From: Elmis aenea
Taxonomy: Eukaryota; Arthropoda; Insecta; Coleoptera; Elmidae
DNA: 64,000 nt
Direction of reading: 5' to 3'
Assembly: GCA_947652605.1 (NCBI GenBank)
Contig: OX393579.1
Location: 19,427,674-19,491,673, forward strand
Shown here: positions 21,985-33,560 of the stretch, piece after piece
Layout of the letters: each line of letters opens with the position of its first letter
Numbering within the stretch: position 1 is the first letter of the stretch
Translations under genes and position numbers: made by a program
The notes under the pieces: model-generated
What the model was told of the DNA's origin: nothing
Seen by the model: only the letters and a program-made list of their open reading frames with translations
The model's database searches: none

Positions 21985-24686
21985 TATTTGTTCTGAATAT
22001 CCCAAGAAAGGTGTAGAACTTGTCACAATAATAATTTACGTACATTACAAATAACATACATAGTTAATAAAAAAGAAAAAACACAGAAAAATGATATTTA
22101 AATATAACATTTTACAAAGTCAGCATCATTTAAATATTCGCTTACTCCATAGTAAGCTTTAGAAATCAGAACTTTTCTTAATTTCTTCTTCAATTCGCGG
22201 GTGGGAAGATTTATTATACTCTCAGGTGATGTGTTAAATTTATTATATATAGCAATAATTGTGGAGGCTACATTTTTTTGAAGATAGGTATATTTGAAAC
22301 AATCGGGTTTTAGGTTTTTTTTATGTCGCGTATTGGCTGCATGATTTCTTATATTCTCTTCGAACAGATCTACATTATTTTTTACGAACATGATGGCTTC
22401 GAGGATAAATAGACCGTAAAAGGTTAATATTTCGTTGTCACGAAAAGTTTCTTTGCAGTGATCTCGGTAGTTCAGGCCAAATATATTTCTTATACATCGC
22501 TTTTGTATAATGAAGAGGCGTTCTGAGTCACTAGCGTTACCCCAAAAAATTACAGCATAGCGTAACCTAGATTCGACATATGCATGATATGCAGTTTTGG
22601 CCGCGTTTGCATTGACCAATTTTTTTAGGTTTTTTAGTGCAAAAGGGTACCGTGACAGGCTTTGTGACAGGCGTTCGATATGGTATGACCAGTCCAGTCT
22701 AGAGTCAATACATAAACCAAGAAAAGATATTTTATTAACAACATTTATACTTGTGGAATTATTTTGAAAATTTAAGTCGGAGGTTATTTTACTTTGTGAA
22801 AATTTTATAACTTGCGTTTTATTGACGTTTAAGGTTAGATTATTTAACGTAAACCAATGTTGGAGTTGGCCTAAACAGTCAAAGAGTTTTTGTTCAGAGT
22901 TTTTGGAATCTGAGTCACTAATAATGGCAGATGTGTCATCGGCAAATTGTATAAGGGAAGTTTTGACAAAATCTGGAAGATCATTTGTGTACAGTATGTA
23001 TAAGAGGGGGCCCAAGATTGATCCTTGCGGGACTCCTTTTTTGATTTTCTTTTTGTTGGATTTTAGAAATCTACCTGACGTGTCTTTTCCGGCAACGTAT
23101 TGGTTTCTTTCCGAAAGATAAGATGTTATAAGATTATGGGCGGTCCCTCGTATACCATAGTGTTCTAATTTCGTTAGCAGTATCTCGTGGTCAACACTAT
23201 CAAAAGCTTTTGAGAGATCGACACACATGACCATGGTGTGTTTGTCTTTGTTGAGGGATTGAAGTACATTTCGGATTGCCATGTAAATAGCACGGGTAGT
23301 TGTCTTGCCTTTTCTGAAACCATTTTGAGCGTTGTTTATTATGCCATAGTGGTCTAAGTAATTTTCAATTCTGTTGTAGATTATTTTTTCAAATATCTTA
23401 CTGATGTTTGTGAGTATGGCTATGGGCCTATAGTTTCCTATGTCACTTACATCCCCTTTTTTGTAGATAGGTTTGATTTTTGCACATTTTAGTTTGTTTG
23501 GAAATATGCCATTTTTTAAAGAAAGGTTTATGATGTGATTCAAAGGTCCAGATATTAGGTCGGCGGTATGTTTTAAGAGGTTTGTTGGTATTTCATCCTC
23601 TCCTGTTGATTTTGTGTTTTTAAGTGACATTATAGTTTTATAAATTTCCTCGTAAGAAGTGGGACGTAGATAGATGGACATATTATTTTGTTTGAAGTGG
23701 CTGGTTTCCGAAATTGACCCATCTGTATTGTCGGGGCACATATTTATAAATAGTTCATTTACGTTATTTAGTATGTCTAATGGGTTGTCGCCTGTATTTT
23801 TGACATTGTTGATAAAATTTTCTTCTTTTTGCCTTTTTCCCATATAGTTGCCTATAACTTCCCATGTCGCTTTACTTTTGTTTTTTGCCGTTTTAATGTA
23901 TTTTTCGTCCGAGAGTCGTTTTGCAAGACGGATGGTACATTTTAATATTTTAGAGTATGTTTTAAAATATTCCTCGGATATTCGACCTTCCCTGTAATCT
24001 ACATATAGTTGTCGTTTGTTAGAGCAGGATATTTTGATGCCGGTAGTGATCCAGTTTCTGTGGTTTGGCCTTTGTTTTATGGTTTTCGGTTTGAAAATAA
24101 TATCAAAGAATTCTTTATATATTTTTAAGAAAATTTCATAAGCCGAGTTTACGTCCGATGATAGGTATACTTCATCCCAATTACGGTTTGCAAGGTTTGC
24201 TCTAAATTCTTCTAGTTTATTGTGTGAGAAGATCCTTGCGGTTAGATTTTTGGGGTTGTCGTCCTTGTGATGTACTTTTTCAATTTTTACTTCAACTGAC
24301 TGGCCGTAGTGGTCAGATAGTGCTGTTTTGATAACTTTCCCACAGCTTTTAGGGTCTGTGTCGCAGAAGTTTTTAATGAAAATGCAGTCAATGAGAGATT
24401 TTGATTGTTTGGTAACCCGGGTTGCTTCAAATATTGTTTGTTCATAATTTTGACTGTGGAGTATGTCGAGAAACAGTTTACTATTTTTATTTTTATTTAT
24501 ATTTAGCAAGCAAATATTGAAATCACCTGTGAGTATAATTTTATATTCTGAGAAAGTAACGAAGCTTTCTTCTAAAAATTTCTCAAGACAATTGAAGAAA
24601 ATATCAAGAGAGCCTAAATTAGTTCGATAAATACAGGCAATTATTTGTATTTGCAACTGTTGTGAATTAATTGATAATTGGAAATT
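21985..24686 (-). mobile_element. Non-LTR retrotransposon, 5'-truncated, ORF2 largely intact
   Basis: Encodes endonuclease-tail plus reverse transcriptase for target-primed reverse transcription. The open frame runs from 24686 to a stop at 22098; the usual start region is absent, and the first residues resemble the interior of an AP-like endonuclease domain. Residues counted from 24656: GDFN at 44-47 and SDH at 114-116 are endonuclease motifs. NYRPIAILTNISK is near 408-420, VDLSKAFD at 479-486, GVPQGSILGP at 541-550 and the catalytic FADD at 571-574. A C-terminal domain follows with no RNase H. Clade is probably Jockey/CR1-like; that is inference. Downstream is a short AT-rich 3' UTR with AATAAAG and an ATT-rich tail ending near 21985-21961. 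There are no internal stops over about 860 codons, so it looks young. Confidence 0.9.
22098..24656 (-). CDS. LINE ORF2-like protein (endonuclease tail and reverse transcriptase)
   Basis: The 852-residue reading frame of the element described at 21985-24686. It begins here at a TTG rather than an ATG, because the true N-terminus was lost by 5' truncation; the start is therefore formal only. All core reverse-transcriptase motifs are present, including both catalytic aspartates of FADD and the Asp of VDLSKAFD. The C-terminus from about residue 680 on (SRLRYAVIFWGN..., then Cys/His-containing segments) matches the usual long thumb and tail of insect LINEs. A plus-strand ORF at 22822-23121 is only its shadow. 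Confidence 0.85.
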   Translation of the reverse strand: MQIQIIACIYRTNLGSLDIFFNCLEKFLEESFVTFSEYKIILTGDFNICLLNINKNKNSKLFLDILHSQNYEQTIFEATRVTKQSKSLIDCIFIKNFCDTDPKSCGKVIKTALSDHYGQSVEVKIEKVHHKDDNPKNLTARIFSHNKLEEFRANLANRNWDEVYLSSDVNSAYEIFLKIYKEFFDIIFKPKTIKQRPNHRNWITTGIKISCSNKRQLYVDYREGRISEEYFKTYSKILKCTIRLAKRLSDEKYIKTAKNKSKATWEVIGNYMGKRQKEENFINNVKNTGDNPLDILNNVNELFINMCPDNTDGSISETSHFKQNNMSIYLRPTSYEEIYKTIMSLKNTKSTGEDEIPTNLLKHTADLISGPLNHIINLSLKNGIFPNKLKCAKIKPIYKKGDVSDIGNYRPIAILTNISKIFEKIIYNRIENYLDHYGIINNAQNGFRKGKTTTRAIYMAIRNVLQSLNKDKHTMVMCVDLSKAFDSVDHEILLTKLEHYGIRGTAHNLITSYLSERNQYVAGKDTSGRFLKSNKKKIKKGVPQGSILGPLLYILYTNDLPDFVKTSLIQFADDTSAIISDSDSKNSEQKLFDCLGQLQHWFTLNNLTLNVNKTQVIKFSQSKITSDLNFQNNSTSINVVNKISFLGLCIDSRLDWSYHIERLSQSLSRYPFALKNLKKLVNANAAKTAYHAYVESRLRYAVIFWGNASDSERLFIIQKRCIRNIFGLNYRDHCKETFRDNEILTFYGLFILEAIMFVKNNVDLFEENIRNHAANTRHKKNLKPDCFKYTYLQKNVASTIIAIYNKFNTSPESIINLPTRELKKKLRKVLISKAYYGVSEYLNDADFVKCYI

Positions 24687-24970
24687 TTAATCAGCTTAAT
24701 ATTTTCACTAATTTAGACAGCGCACAACTATTTTAAAGCCAAAAAAAAAAAAGTTTACATTATTTAGTAAATTAATGTAAACTGTTACATTTTAAGCAAA
24801 TTTCAAACCCGCTTTTAGTGGGTTTTGGGTAAAGGTAATTTAAATTAGAACAGCAGTCTCTAGAAATATAGATTTTTGTTCTTTATTTTTTTTTAAAATT
24901 AACTGTTCGCTGCATCCATAATATTTCTTATCATCATCGTTCGCACGTCTGTTTTTTGACCGACGGGCAG

Positions 24971-25037
24971 GGCCGTTCACAGAAAATCGGGGCCCCGCGG
25001 AAGCAATAGAATTCGTCCCGTCTTCCCCTCTCTGTGA
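24971..25037. repeat. Deleted copy of the 32295-32830 hAT family
   Basis: CAGGGCCGTTCACAGAAAAT and then CCCCGCGGAAGCAATAG match the left end of the 32-kb element. They are joined directly to its right subterminal sequence (GTCCCGTCTTCCCC...CTGTGA). The middle and the last bases of the right tip are missing. Confidence 0.65.
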
Positions 25038-25118
25038 CGGGTAAAATGATGAAATAAAAACGATTTTGAGATTTCTAATGACGGGTTTTTTATTATTATT
25101 ATTATGCAACCTCTAAGT

Positions 25119-25790
25119 CGGCGGTTCCCAATTTTTTAATAGCGAAGGACCTCTAGTTTAACACAAAAAAATACGACGGACTCCTTTGAAGACATTAATT
25201 TTAGTTCAAGTATGGCCTATATTTTGCATCCGGTACCAAAATAGAGGAAACATTTGAAAAAAGGAATGTTTATTAAAAAAACGAAGATTTATTATTTATT
25301 TTATAATATGCAGTTATTTTTTATTTTAATAAACTATTTCAAGAAACTTCCATCGTTAAGTTAGTGGTTTCCAACGTTTTTTTTTACCTCCGCCCCCCTT
25401 TTTGATAAAAAAAATTCTTGCGCCCCCTCACTTTTCGTAGCATAATTCATAAATACTGTTATAATATATCTAATAATTATTTAATGGACTACAAAACAAT
25501 ATACTATATTCTGTACAAATGAAGTTCTTTTTGTTTGTTTGTTTTCAAAAATTATATTTTGGTAACAGCTGCGCCCCATCCCCCCTAGGGGGGCGCACCC
25601 TACAGGTTGGAAACTATTGCATTAAGTTGTCATTTTCTTTAAATTTCAAGTCCTTTTAATTTTTACACAAATATCAAAAAGATCCTTACTCCATATATGA
25701 TTGAAATCAGTAGACGGAAAATTGTGTTAAGAAAATCTGTTAGAGCTGTAAAAACTTTGGGGTCAGAGTACCACAGATTGGGAACCGCTG
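25119..25790. mobile_element. Outer hAT-like MITE carrying a nested MITE
   Basis: Inverted ends CGGCGGTTCCCAAT (25119) and ATTGGGAACCGCTG (to 25790), resembling the common hAT end CAGCGGTTCCCAA. Flanking 8-mers CTCTAAGT and CTGTAGTG match only partly, so the TSD is uncertain. It is interrupted at 25354-25627 by the MITE and its TSD. Confidence 0.65.
25362..25619. mobile_element. Second copy of the 256-bp hAT MITE family, inverted
   Basis: About the same length and sequence as 15671-15926 but reverse-complemented; ends TAGTGGTTTCCAAC and GTTGGAAACTATTG. The TSDs CGTTAAGT (25354-25361) and CATTAAGT (25620-25627) differ at one base. It lies inside a second hAT-like element (25119-25790). It is more diverged than the other copy, hence probably older. 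Confidence 0.88.
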
Positions 25791-26406
25791 CTGTAGTGAG
25801 TAAAAAAACAGCATAAAAGAATTATAATTTTTTGTAAATTTCCTCTTGTTGAAAATTTCTTTCTGCACAGCAAACCATGTTACAGTGTGTTTTTTGCAAA
25901 TATATTTTGAGCCCAGTCGATGGCTGATGATTTTCTAAAAGCATCTACTTCTTTTTCATATAAACATGTTGTTACAGAACCACAGATTAGGATGAAATAA
26001 GGAAGGGTTGTATCAAAATAAAAGAAACACGTTATTGGTCGTGATTCGATCAAAGTGACCGATTATACATCCAACAATCCCTCAACTTCCTATGCACTTA
26101 ACTGACACTTGATTGTCTTCACTATCCACATTCAGGAAGTTACTGAGAAGTAAGGGTACGCATATGCATATTTAATAACTGGAAAGAAAAATTAAACATG
26201 TAATTGTCGGTCAAAAAGACCGCCACTAACCTTGGATGTTTGAGTATAGGACTAAAAAACTTCCTGAAATCGAAACAATTTTAACGCTTACTTTTATTTT
26301 GACAACAAGACCATTTGAAAACAAGTCATCTTGGTATTTGTTTCGTAATTTAGTGCTTGCTTACAGCATTAGACTGCCTCCCCTGTTTAATAAATTTACT
26401 CCCAAG

Positions 26407-27647
26407 TAGGGTTACCAACCTTGGGTTGTAAGAAAAGAGTACAGTACAGATCAAGGAATTGGCAAAGTAGGGGGGGGGTTATTAAAATTTATATGTATAC
26501 GAAATACAATACAACTTTTATCAAAAATGAAATTTTCTGAGAAATCCATAATAAAAAACTTTTTCATTTGCTGCATACTTTTTGAATGACGCTGTATATA
26601 ATTTCTATTAAAGATGATGCAAAATGGTAAATTATTTAATGATATTGTAACCGTAAATGGCAATAAAAGTTGTTGCGAAATGGAGTATATTTTTATCAAA
26701 GTTGCAAGTACTTTTTCTGACCAAAATCCCAACAATAACAAACAAATTAGCAAAATAGTAAAATTCTATAGTAGGGTCAGTAAGTAATCAGAATTGGGTA
26801 AACTTACGCTGTAGCTTTGTTATGCAAGGAGAACAATGAAAAAAATTAGTTTATAAACGTAAAGCGGAGGCCAGTTATAACGCGCATTCGGATATACCGC
26901 GGGACATTTTTTGTGTCTTTTTTGTTTTGACGCGATCAGCGTGAAACACAAGTGGTAATTTATTTTACACAATAATATTAATGTATTTTATGATGGTGAA
27001 CAGTTTATTTTTGTTTTATATTTACTAATCATTAAAGAAATGATAACTAAAATGTAGTAAGTTTTTTTAAATAAAAAAATGAGAATTTTCAACAATTCTG
27101 TTATACCGCGGTTATCATATAACACGGGTAGGATACAACTTCGGCTTACAGTTAAGTAATATTTTTAATATTTCGCATAAAAATTTAATGATTTACAAAT
27201 TTACATTATTTGCTCTGTTAGACTCCAAGAACGTTATGGTATAGGTTCCATTAAATTTGATTTATTTAGCGTATTGTAATTTATAATTTATTCCCACAAT
27301 CCCACAAAATAATTAAAACAAATAACAACGTAAGAATTTAAGCGTAAGTCTACCAGCATTGGAATAGTTTTAGGTGGTGGGGTGTTGGTGTTACTACTGG
27401 GTAGTGGGTACGAGCAATTATTTTTTGTAACGTTTACCGCTGCTTGCAATTTATTGTGTGAAAATTGTGTTTTATGTCATATGTATTATGTTAGTTGAGA
27501 AAGCGCTAGATAATCTGATTTAAAAATAATAATTCAAGATTCTAAAAAGAGTACATTCGGCTTTGATAAGTAAAAAGTAAGAGTACGCTGTTTTACAACT
27601 CCAAAAAGAGTACATGTACTCTTTAAAGAGTACGGTTGGTAACCCTA
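26407..27647. mobile_element. Non-autonomous hAT-type element (1241 bp) with 8-bp TSD
   Basis: Perfect 14-bp TIR tips TAGGGTTACCAACC and GGTTGGTAACCCTA. Exact 8-bp TSD CTCCCAAG at 26399-26406 and 27648-27655. Subterminal AGAGTAC motifs recur near both ends. The interior holds one Tc1-like tip (ending at 26594) and a region with TATACCGCGG on both strands near 26894 and 27104, possibly another nested repeat. No transposase is recognised. Confidence 0.9.
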
Positions 27648-27659
27648 CTCCCAAGTAAT

Positions 27660-29860
27660 ATGACAGAGCAAGTCGGTTCGGGGTGTACCGTTAAACGAAT
27701 GAGTTAAAAGAATACGCTTAGCAATATCCATATTTTATTTTCGTTTCATATTTCGAAAACAAATATTTTATTTTTTGAATCTTTTTGTTAGATTACTCTT
27801 ATGCATTAAAGTCGGTAATGTTCTATTGTTTTTCTTGTATTTTGTTATTTTCTCAAATATCTTCACGATTGTGCGATATAAATCGGAAGATCCTGTATAT
27901 CTGCATTTTTAAAAAATTTGATAATCATTGTATTCACTATAAAATGTGTCGTTGATCGCATATTGATCGAATGATGCTTTCATAAGAAATAAAAATTAAT
28001 TAATGCATTGCAGAAACTAACAGGCTGTGTCAATTTTTGCAATGCCATGCAATTAAAGCCTTTTTTAAAGTAAGAATACCAAATTTTAAATTCATGTGAT
28101 TGTTAATCAAAATTATAAACGTTAAATTGAAGTTAAATCCAATAAGTCGTTCACAAAAAATAAAACTTAAACTGAAAAGGCTAAAACAATTTTAACAACG
28201 CTGGGAGATTCAGCTCTTGTTTACCTATCGTATTATTTCCAAATTTCTAATTGCCAAGTTTTATATTGATTTTAAAAGAAAATTATAGTTATAATGTATG
28301 AAGTTTTTAGTTTTCTCTTTTAGAATATATCAGGGGTTGAGCACAATCATTAGGGGTTTTACTTAATACGCAAAAACCAACTTTTTTCCAAAGTTCTTCA
28401 TCACAATTCATATATTTCGTATATTTGTGAAGTTTTCCAAAATCATCGCTATTGAAATTGCAAAAATTTTGTTTTTCTTCTTACTTCTTTTTACAAAAAC
28501 ATGTTTTACTTATCAACCATTCTCATCAAAAGGATGTCATATAACATTGTGTGGATAAAGACCATAAAAATTCGTAAAAAGTTTCAAAACTGGGTCATGT
28601 ATAGTCCCAAAAACAAGAGTAATCTCTTTAAAGAAACAGTTTCCCTGCGACACCGCAAATAGTCAGATTGAAGATAGTTGTTTGTAATAACATATAGTAT
28701 AATTGTTACTCCAAAAAGAACAAAAAGGAATAAAATACAATCAATTGTGTTGGTTTGGTTTTAAGCATAAAATGCATTATGCATACTTGTTAGCCGATTC
28801 ATTGTTGTTACACAAAGAACAATAATTATCTTTGTTTGATACCATATGAAACTTTTTGATTGTGTACATTAAACAAGCCTATACTTTGACTGCAATACTG
28901 AACGAATATTTCATTCTTTTGCATATCTGTTTCTGATGCACCTAAGCGCGAATCAGTGTAATAGTGTTGAAGAAAAATATTTGTTTACAGGTAATATATT
29001 TTTAATTATAATAAGAATTTATAAGAAAACCCCAGTTCTTGAAACTAAACTAGTGTTAAAAAATTACGAACAAAATAAAAGATTGTTATATTGTGATTTT
29101 TAAGTTCCAAGCCCAAGGTAGGCCGCTAAAATTTTTGTCCGTCAACTTTTGTGCGGCTTAAAAATAGTTTTTGAAGTAATTTTAACGTTTATAAAAGCTT
29201 CATTTAGGATAAATCTGATACGATTAAATTTCGTCTTACTAACTACTAACTGCTACCAGATTTCATAATTACGTTGAATCTGACTGTGTAAATATGCATA
29301 TAATATAAATATAATTGTTGTAGCGGCCGGCAGGGTCTTTATTAAATCGTGCTGTTTGATTATTATTTGCTAAAACGATGCGTGGCTCGGTGGTTGAGGA
29401 TGGAAAGAGATGGTGTCGGGTTACCTGCAAGTGCACAGGCTATTTGCAACGGTTATCATATTTAGGCGGGAGAAGTAATTTGTGTTATTCCTACGCTTCA
29501 TGTATGCTACCTAATGATTATACATTATTTAGTTCTACACCGTATCAAGGAGCGGCGGAAAATGCATCGTGTGAAAAGTAATTTCCTGATGCTTTGCATT
29601 TTCAGCATTTCCTATTTACTTACTTAACTCATTAGTAGGCAACCAGTCACAATCATGATATAAGGATCGTTACTAAATTTCATAAACCTAGCTTTTATTT
29701 AAAAAAAAAAGTAGTAAAGAAATAAACATTATTTAAAGATGTTTTGCTTATTGCTTCATAGTAAGCAGATTGCAAATATAACCGAAGATATTAAAAACAA
29801 ATAAAGATTTCAGGTCTGAACTTACGTCTTTATACATTTCAGGAATGAATGATTAAGTTG
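27660..29860. other. AT-rich sequence, no recognised gene
   Basis: The ORF at 29378-29581 (67 residues, Cys-containing) lies in a GC-richer patch near 29330-29570; no domain, and no splice context that I can defend. The rest is AT-rich and unstructured. Confidence 0.5.
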
Positions 29861-29866
29861 TATGTA

Positions 29867-30730
29867 CAGGGTGGTCCAAATTCGATGAGAGTACATGGGT
29901 ATCTCGCTTAATATTCAAGATAGAAAAACGGTTAAATTACCAAAAATGTGCAGTTTTTTGAGACATACTCGGAACGGTTTTCAAAAATATTCTATTATTT
30001 CCGATTTTTGAGTTATTAAAGAAAAACTGTTTTTTTTTGTTAAATTTATAATGTGTCATATCTCCCTTATTGTTGTAAATATCGAATGTATAAAGATTCT
30101 TTTCAGATATTTTTATGTTAAACTTAATGATACTAAAAAAAATTACGCTTACCGTTAAAAAGTTATGACTTAACTTTTTTTTTTATGGAATCTTCATAAT
30201 AATAAATAAAATTATATTTATTTAGCAGTTGGCTAATTATTTTACATTAATGTAACATACACCTATTAATATATAGCATTAAAAGTTTTATTAAAGATTT
30301 ATACAATACGTGAGAGGGTTTTTTGAGAGTCTTAAATGTTGTTTTTAAAATAGGGTGGCATTAAAATATAATATTTGAAGTGAAAATAAAAATTTAAAAC
30401 AAAGAAATTATTTTGCTGGTGAGTTATTATATAGACATCTTGTGTAGACATGGTTAAAAAACTATTTTTTAGATCGTGCAATATCAATTTGTTTGGCAAT
30501 TAGTTGGCAATGACCTATTTAAATTCTTTATTTTTTCTTTTTCCAAATATATAAGGATTGATGTAGTTATTTTCAATAATACGCAAGTTGCGAAGATTTT
30601 TTAGTTTTTTTTTTGTTAAGAAAAATAGACTGAAAATAAAAAAAAAAAACAAGGGTAAAACCTTTTAAAACTAATTCGGTAAAAGTCAAAAAGATTTTTT
30701 AATTTGTTGAGATAAACATAATAAATATTT
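29867..30730. mobile_element. Tc1/mariner-like element, copy A
   Basis: Tip CAGGGTGGTCCAAATTCGAT after TA (29865-29866). The first about 320 bp and a later block (30500-30730) align in order with copy B at 35162-35840. Copy A has an additional segment of roughly 300 bp (30190-30500). The right tip was not found. Confidence 0.7.
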
Positions 30731-30734
30731 GAAC

Positions 30735-31890
30735 ATTAGATTAACAACAATATACTACCCGGACACAAACTATACAAAACTCCTATAAATTTATACCAGT
30801 ATTTTTTTTGGTTATTCATATAATTAGTAATTGTGTTATTTACAAGTAATTTTATTAAATTAAATCAAAAATTATATACAAACACAAATATATTAAATGC
30901 GATTTAAAAGGCAAATCATTAAGTGATTTGGTCAAAATGGTAGGGTATAAATTTAGATCATTATCGTTTGTGTTCGATAAATATTATTATTCAAAATTTT
31001 ATGGTTGTTGTACCTAAGTAATTTATAAAAATAGATTTGAAGGGATAAATTCAAATAAAAGTTTTTAAATTGCTTAGGGCATTAGGGATTTTTTTAATCG
31101 CGTGGTGCAAGAAGAACCACTACATACAAGCTGTGACCTGCACTAGTCATATGACACTAACATGAACAGCAGCGCCATTTAGACGTAACGTCGGCTATAC
31201 GAACTAATGAGTGTGTTAAAATCACATCAATCAATGGTCACATAGCAACCATGTTCTTTGATACGTGGTCGCTCAATTTAGTCATAGCCACCACCACAGA
31301 TTTGAGCAGAAAAAAATGAAAGAGTACTAGGACGGCATAACCGTATTTTCCTGCAGCTGTTGCCGCGTTTAGTAGTAAAAAAAATAATAGTATAATTAAC
31401 AGTATTGTCGTATTCGGGAATACGGTGGTTAATTATGGACGTATTCACAGAGCATAAAACGTACAATTAATTGCTTAACGAGTTTACTAGGCTTGACTAA
31501 GAATGCTGTTAGCATAATTAATTATCACTGATACATTATAATTAACACAAGGCGTTGGACATTAACATATTGATATTAGTTTTACTCAAATTTAAAAGCG
31601 ATTTGGTGGCGAAAAACAACTTTTTTACCAGAAGTTTATCGATGTTTGGGAATTTTTATCGTTGTCTTTTTAAAGTGTTTGAGTACCCTCAAACAACATT
31701 AAATTATTTTCCTTATAATTTTATACGACGCTTTTTTAACAAAGTAAACGTTGAAATTTTATAAATTAGCGAACTATGTAAGAGATTGGTTTATTAATAT
31801 AACCATAAATAAGTAAAAGAAAAGTTTTGCAAAGTTAAACGTGTCAGTCATAAGTTACCTAGGAAAAATAGCGAAAAAATGAAAAATGTT
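30735..31890. other. AT-rich sequence, no recognised gene
   Basis: ORFs at 31278-31466 (minus) and 31555-31764 have no domain. A GC-richer patch lies at 31090-31290. Confidence 0.5.
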
Positions 31891-32294
31891 GAAGGTCATT
31901 TTTGCGATCGCGTTGGCTCTAAAACTATTAGAGACAATATCAAAATTCTTCTATATAGCCATGTGCGCATCTTTTGGAAGTAAACTGGTGCAAAGTTTTT
32001 AAAAATATCTCGATCGGTTTCGTAGAAAAACGTGAGAAACGAGGCGTTTGTACGAGTGGTTTTATCCACGTTAAATACACACGCAAGTCGCAAAGATTTA
32101 GTTATAACGGATGTACAAGTAGGCACCACAATTTCTCAAATTAAAACGCTTTAACAGGGGTTTTCTTTTTCACGTTTTTCTCCGGAACAGTTTAAGATAT
32201 TTTCAAAAACTTTGCACCATTTAACCATTTTACTTGCAAAGGATGTACGCATTGGTAACTAGAAAAATTTCAATGCTATCTTAACAGGTACATG

Positions 32295-32830
32295 CAGGGC
32301 CGTTCACAGAAAATTCGGGCCCCGGGGAAGCAATAGACAACGGGCCCCCTATTACTCTTAGAAAGGTTTAAATTTAATTTTAATAGTATTTGTAAACAAT
32401 AGTTATTTATGTATCAAGGCCAAAAAGTACGTTTTGGCCGAGGTGCATATTACATTTTTTGTGCGATCGAATTAAAAACAATTTAAATTTTTAATAATTT
32501 TCAAAATTATAGGTTAGAAACTACGTGACATTCTGTCACTGACAGATGACGGCGTATGTACTGCATTACCGGCCCTCTCCTTAGCAACGGCCGTAAAAGT
32601 TACTTTTTCGGCCGTTGCTAAGGGTAACGGCCTGAAAAGTGACTTACGGCCGTTGCTAAGGATAGGGCCGGTAATGCAGTACTTTATGGTTGCTAACGCG
32701 TCCGTCAAACAGCTGTTTCTAGTACGATCGCACAAAAAATATTGTATATTAGCTCGAATCCGGGCCCCTTTGGCAACACCGGGCCCCGGGAATTAGTCCC
32801 GTCTCCCCCCCCCCCCTGTGATAGGCCCTG
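32295..32830. mobile_element. Non-autonomous hAT-type element (536 bp) with 8-bp TSD
   Basis: Ends CAGGGCCGTTCACAG (left) and, reverse-complemented, CAGGGCCTATCACAG (right). Exact TSD GGTACATG at 32287-32294 and 32831-32838. The ends are C/G-rich (GGGCCCCGGG). It has landed inside an older foldback element (31893-32867) and contains a compact palindrome of its own around 32545-32695. Confidence 0.92.
32447..32741. repeat. Internal palindrome built around GGCCGTTGCTAAGG
   Basis: Within the 32295-32830 element. GTGCGATCG near 32460 faces CGATCGCAC near 32725. Inside that, CTGCATTACCGGCC (32560s) faces GGCCGGTAATGCAG (32670s). CTTAGCAACGGCCG and its complement occur several times. Probably an older MITE captured inside, or an expanded subterminal array. 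Confidence 0.7.
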
Positions 32831-33192
32831 GGTACATGGCCAACGCGATCGCAAACTTGATCTTTATTATTAAATTTTTTAGTTTTTTCCCAATTTTTCC
32901 TTAGTAAACCATCAGTGGCGCGTATAATTCTGCAAAACATATATTTTTGATGTTCTTGGTTCAAGAAACATGGCCTTGATCAGATTCTAGCGACAACATA
33001 ATATGGTAACCAGTTCTTAGTAAAAGTTTTTCGAATCACTTAAAAAAAAAGTGCTACAAGAGGAGACATTTTCTTTGCTACTAATCTAGCTAATTATGCA
33101 TTAAAAAAAATTAAAGTATGGAAACGATAATAAATGTTCAAAATTTTCATTAATCTAAAACCTAAGTTATTCAAATTATTTATTCTATTTTC

Positions 33193-33520
33193 TTATTTAG
33201 TCGTTAGTCCATCTACGATTAGGTGTGGAACTGTTGAGTTGCACTGACTTAAGCTTTTCACAATTTTCTGTCTTGCGTTAGTTTTTAATATCCTTCCATT
33301 TGATGTTTCTTTCCAGTACCTACTATTTTTTTTACATCGTCTTGTCAGATTTTTCTGGGTCTACCTTTTCTGTTGTTTTTTTGTAGTTTTGTTTCGTATG
33401 CTTTCCTATATAGTCTTTCCTCCTTGCCTCTTTCATCCTCTATGTGCCGCAACCAACCCAACCTTTCTTAAATTTTTGTTTCTGACGGCTTCATCTTCAT
33501 CTTTTGATGCTATCTTTTTT
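33193..33520 (-). pseudogene. LINE (RTE-like) reverse transcriptase C-terminal fragment
   Basis: Read on the minus strand with frame changes, the sequence gives blocks like RLGWLRHIERMKEARR, then GRPRKIWQDDVKK and KLTQDRKLWKAL, ending TTK-stop at 33193-33195. A W-GH-RM...GRPR--W-DDV tail is familiar from C-termini of RTE-type and other insect LINEs. It is decayed, with internal frameshifts and a stop before KLTQDRK. It lies next to an opposite-orientation Jockey-like fragment. Confidence 0.65.
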
Positions 33521-33560
33521 CCTTTCAATTTTTCTTAGTACTTCTGGCTTCTTAGAAGAT

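Larger units (their letters stand above)
31893..32867. mobile_element. Foldback element split by a hAT insertion
   Basis: The left arm begins near TTTGCGATCGCGTTGGC (31899). The right arm ends GCCAACGCGATCGCAAA (32839-32855), after the inserted hAT. With the 536-bp insertion and its TSD removed, the arms pair for roughly 200 bp with mismatches (shared GGTGCAAAGTTTTT and AAAAACGTGA) around a centre near 32120. Related sequence occurs at about 37960-38120 and 38300-38440. Confidence 0.7.

Noticed and set aside
22822..23121. Plus-strand ORF inside the LINE
   Set aside because: Antisense shadow of the reverse transcriptase frame.
24840..25109. 89-residue minus-strand ORF
   Set aside because: It spans a deleted MITE copy and an Asn microsatellite (ATT repeats).
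29378..29581. Cys-containing 67-residue ORF as a small secreted protein
   Set aside because: No signal peptide, no recognisable cysteine pattern, and no splice or promoter context.
32514..32964. Minus-strand ORFs of 73 and 71 residues near 32.5-33.0 kb
   Set aside because: They lie across hAT ends and palindromes; no domain.
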